Source: Phorcus lineatus
Taxonomy: Eukaryota; Mollusca; Gastropoda; Trochida; Trochidae
Direction: 5' to 3'
DNA length: 64,000 nucleotides
NCBI GenBank assembly: GCA_921293015.1
Contig: OV121084.1
Coordinates: 48,395,864-48,459,863 of the forward strand
In this document: piece after piece, positions 60,495 through 64,000 of the stretch
How positions within the stretch are numbered: the stretch's first letter is position 1
How the letters are laid out: each line of letters starts with the position of its first letter
Translations under genes and position numbers: made by a program
Notes under the pieces: model-generated
Database searches by the model: none
What the model was told of the DNA's origin: nothing
What the model saw: the letters and a program-made list of their open reading frames with translations, nothing else

Positions 60495-60649
60495 TACAGG
60501 TAAATACAAGAAATCTGCGGACAAACCAGGTGCCAATAGACAAATCGGAGGAATCAACATCTCCAACGAGTGTCTGTTTGTCTTTAAATCGCCTTTCAAG
60601 CCCGTCACTTCCCTATTACTTCCAAAAATTTCTTAGACGAAATCCGAAG

Positions 60650-61514
60650 GAATTTTCGTAATTAGATGATCCAATCCTTGGTTCTGTTTGGTTTGGTTGA
60701 AACTTGAAGGGAGCTAAGTCAACAGCATGCATACAATGGTTGCTTCTATCAAGTCACTAAGTTGTGAAACATGAGAGTAGTTGTGGGATGCCAGCATCAT
60801 GTCTACCTGACAACTACTTTTAACACATCCATCAATTCTCAGACAAATGAGGAAATTAACATCAATTTCAAAGAAATTTGTCTTTGACATCCTAATTTTT
60901 GGCTCAATATAATATCTTTAATGTAAGACAATTGGTATATGACATCTTTTCAAATAAAAGTTTCATATCTGTAGGATATAATAAGATCTAAAATAATGAT
61001 AAAGATAAAAAATATAAACTTTATGGATGTTTTTTATATAAAGCATCAACAAATTCAAAATTAAAGTACATGCATTCAACTTACTTGAAATCAAATACAG
61101 AATATCTTATAAGAAATATCTATTATTTTCCAAGCAATATTTTCTGCAGAATTATGTTTAGTATGCACTTCATCATTTTAGTTTAAAAAAATAAAGCATT
61201 AGTAAGTTAAATGTGAATAATTGATTAAAACATAAGTAATTGTTCTATACCTGTACACAAAAATAATTACAAAAAGTTAATTTTTGTTAAAGAAATTGAT
61301 AAAAAGAAAGAAAATAGACATGTAGATATGTAAAGTTGTCTTAGGTATACTCTGAGAAACTGTTCAAGTAAACTTATGATCCAAATTTGTTTCTTACCCT
61401 TGTATTTTACGAAGTCTAATTACACAAAGGAAATGTACATCACGTAAGTCCATGTGTTAGCCGCTGGTCACCTAGTGCACACAATTAACCATAATGCATT
61501 GTAACATGCTGCAT
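60650..61514. other. gene-free AT-rich stretch
   Basis: Nothing recognisable. Confidence 0.5.
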
Positions 61515-61556
61515 TTCCTCTCCCTCCCTCCTACCCCCTTCTCCCTTCTCTCTATC
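61515..61556. repeat. polypyrimidine tract
   Basis: CCTCTCCCTCCCTCCTACCC followed by CTTCTCCCTTCTCTCT. It lies shortly outside the 3' end of the minus-strand retrotransposon copy 2. Confidence 0.8.
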
Positions 61557-61682
61557 CTAATAGTAACTTGCATTTCAACATTTCAGGTGTTCAACAATTA
61601 CTTGAGATACAGTAATGCTAGTGAGCAAGTGAAAATGAAATAAAAAAGATAATTCTTGCATATTGTGTGTGTTATATTTGTA

Positions 61683-62060
61683 TGAAAAAGAAGAAGAAGA
61701 AGAAAAATAGTTTATTTCAGTGTCACGTGCTATTACATTTTGTACACACTTTGGATGATAAAACAATATCACAAGGTATAAAATCATTGCAGATAAAAAT
61801 AGACAGCACCCGGCCTTGAAGGCCTATGAGACACCATAGTACAATTTTCTATACTAAAATATATAAGTATATAGATAAAAAACATTTGGGTACACAATTG
61901 GGTATAAAGGATGGGTTAAACATAGTTAGGTAAGACGCAACCTCCTCCTGTACATATTATAGGTGAGAGCAGCTAATGGCTTACAAAATAAACTACTTTG
62001 CAAAAGATAACCAGCCTGGTCAGACGGGCTGTATGTATACTTGATTGAAATACTATCAAC
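61683..62060 (-). mobile_element. retrotransposon 3' end (probable non-LTR element), minus strand, copy 2
   Basis: On the minus strand it ends GTGACACTGAAATAAACTAT plus (CTT)n. Upstream is a stem-loop (GGCCTTCAAGGCC, about 61811-61823) in the position equivalent to that of copy 1. Further upstream a frame reads SPSDQAGYLLQSSLFCKPLA and then ALTYNMYRRRLRLT before a stop, similar in spacing and residues to the end of copy 1. The element is 5'-truncated, the usual fate of LINE insertions. Confidence 0.6.
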
Positions 62061-62279
62061 TTGGTATGTGTTCGTTATGTTTCCATTAAGTGTGAGTTAA
62101 CATGATTTTCTTCAGTGTCTACTTTTTTAATTGTTAATGAAATATTGTAATCATTTATGGTTACCAATATGTCTTTTTATTTTCAAAACATTTTCTAAAA
62201 TATCTGTTATATATATCGTTAACATTGTTTAAAATTTTTCATCTCGGCTACTGTGTAGAATGCAAACTTCTTTTACTTT
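62061..62279. other. AT-rich spacer
   Basis: Nothing recognisable. Confidence 0.4.
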
Positions 62280-62640
62280 TTAAAGGGGCAGTAGCATGTT
62301 TTTTCAAAAATTTTATCTCTTCAAATTTTCCTTAAAAAAACATAAGTTTATGTCAAATGTGTTACTTACAGAGGGTCAAACATCTCAATACTGGACCTGG
62401 TCATCCATACTCCTATAAAAAAATTCATAGATCAAGCACAAACTACTGGTGGCCATTTTTGTGCAAACACCTTTATTGACTTGAGGTCGGGAAATGGATT
62501 AGCATAGCTCCACTGAACATGGTACATTCAATTTATAACTCTTAATTTTGATGAAAAATAATCGTCTTGCAATTGAAAACTTCTATTATCTTTTCATGAG
62601 ATCAGTTTATTCATCTAAACATTTGGCACTGCCCCTTTAA
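62280..62640 (+). mobile_element. MITE family B, copy 2, TTAA-flanked
   Basis: 361 bp with TTAA at 62280-62283 and 62637-62640. The inverted ends are AGGGGCAGT and ACTGCCCCT, and the terminal nine bases are perfect. It aligns with 28630-28980 in the same orientation. It has no coding capacity. Confidence 0.88.
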
Positions 62641-63699
62641 AGTATTCATTTTCTAGACTAACTCATTTTGGCAATCATTTCCATGCTAAATGATCTATAA
62701 GTATAAGCTACATCCTGCTCTGCCACATATTTACCTGTTGTGATACTATATAAAGATTAAATATGGACTTTAAACACCTGTAATCCCCTTTTGGCTAATA
62801 TTAAAGCAGATTATGTGATATTATACAGTTTATCACTTACTGGAATACATGTTCTTTCTTCCTCTCCCATGAAGATCCTGTTAAGGCTTTAGCTTGTTAA
62901 TTCTCTCTATCAATATTGTTTACTGTGATGATTGAGAGCTCAACTATTTTGCAGGATATTGGATTAAGGGGGATCAGTTTTGGGGGTAAACCATAGAGGG
63001 AGCTGTCATTTATCACCTTATCGGTAGCACAGGTGTGTCTTCAAGTGGTAAAAAAGGCTACGGCTTCTACCTGTTGAAGCGGGAAGATATTAGATATCAA
63101 AATATGAAATCAGAATTAATACAGGATACAGGGTGTAATTTTATATCGCCATGTGATAAAAAGTGCATAAGGGTCATTTATCAATCTTGAAACTTGTTTT
63201 TACCAGGACTAAAGTAAATCAATATTATTAAATAAATGATAAGCATTCTATGTGCAAAAGAATAATTTTATCAATGAAAAGCTTTTAAAGGTCCAATTAC
63301 AGTAACTAGTGATTTGAATATCCATTTGAAACTTTCAATTTCATATGATAGTCTAATATAAAACTACCGATACGCTAGTGATGTAGTCTTCAATTTGAAG
63401 GAGGTATTTGTTATATTTGTTTTATGATCTAACAAGCAATTAATGCTCTATTAAACAGATGTCCTAGACTTGATCCTCACATTTCATGATAAGCTACTTA
63501 CAGAACACCTGATTACAGAAACTAGTGCTTTTATTGTGCTTTCCATTTGTAGCTTCACATAGGAGGTAAATGATATATAAGTTTTATCCCCGAATTATAA
63601 ATTCAATTTTGATTTTCATTCTGGACAGATATTAGCATGATCATGATAATTAAGTTATTAATGTTATATTCTAACTTGTTGAGGATAATTCAGTGATTA
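62641..63699. other. gene-free stretch
   Basis: No gene recognised. Confidence 0.5.
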
Positions 63700-64000
63700 A
63701 ACTTCTATTTTTCCTCCGGTAAATAATGTATGGAATCTTATTGCTTATGGTGCATTCAATTCTTTTCCTATCCTCGGAGGAATACTCCGTCGTGAGACAT
63801 CTATCATACCTCCAGCTCACAAGAGTGGACATGTGGGGATGCTGTATTTACCAACGAAGTAATCCCGCCCGATAATGGTTGTATATAACAAGAGGTAGCG
63901 TGAATACCCACGGTTTTAATCCCTGGAGAGGTCGAACTACCACGGACAAATTCGGCTTGTTTAAATGCACTGCACATCGTAGAATAAACACGTACCCTTT
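63700..64000. promoter_or_regulatory. GC-balanced island at the window edge
   Basis: Composition becomes balanced up to the end of the window. A TATATAA word lies at about 63884. This could be the edge of a conserved element, an exon or a promoter continuing outside the window; the window alone cannot decide. Confidence 0.2.

Overview
This is a 64 kb AT-rich stretch of animal nuclear DNA with no intact protein-coding gene that I can recognise. The best taxonomic clue is its repeats. There are tRNA-headed SINEs whose 3' module carries a GCGGCGTTAAAC motif and a (CTCA)n or (CTTCA)n tail. There are also two long elements that open with a GGCGTCCGGCGTCCGTCC tract followed by AACTTTTCACTTTTTCGACTTC. 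Both are familiar from marine molluscs. I infer a mollusc, probably a gastropod and possibly abalone-like, but the species cannot be fixed from the sequence alone. The open reading frames are short and unrecognised, and most lie in AT-rich DNA or in tandem repeats. The window is best read as intergenic DNA or one very large intron.

Layout. 1-8.9 kb: AT-rich, with a GC-richer island (1.6-1.9 kb), a CAT/ATC microsatellite (2.46-2.58 kb) and two small tandem duplications. 8.9-16.4 kb: a TTAA-flanked MITE (family A), a fold-back element interrupted by a SINE, a 17-bp minisatellite, a dispersed repeat with two consensus CRE palindromes, and a diverged family-A copy. 16.4-30.9 kb: mostly unique DNA with a 5'-truncated SINE in a perfect 11-bp target-site duplication, a 100-bp hairpin, a 61-bp tandem triplication and a family-B MITE. 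31.0-32.6 kb and 54.7-56.5 kb: two copies of a composite element made of about 10-11 units of a 145-bp repeat. 33-38 kb: another SINE and unique DNA. 38.35-38.93 kb: a 21-bp minisatellite whose minus strand reads as a heptad-repeat polypeptide. 42-50 kb: fold-back elements, a small TIR element, and a pogo/Tigger transposon deletion derivative inserted inside a family-A MITE. 50.6-51.2 and 61.7-62.1 kb: two related minus-strand retrotransposon 3' ends. 62.3-62.6 kb: a second family-B MITE.

The pieces do not form an operon or pathway. What they record is a layered transposition history: DNA transposon within MITE, SINE within fold-back element, and dispersed copies with recognisable empty sites. 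Between the repeats are islands of more balanced base composition. They could be conserved regulatory elements, but that is inference and needs cross-species alignment. I found no new coding system. The observations most worth following are the nested insertions, the 145-bp units with consensus DR3-type nuclear-receptor half-sites, the foldable elements, and the heptad-encoding minisatellite.
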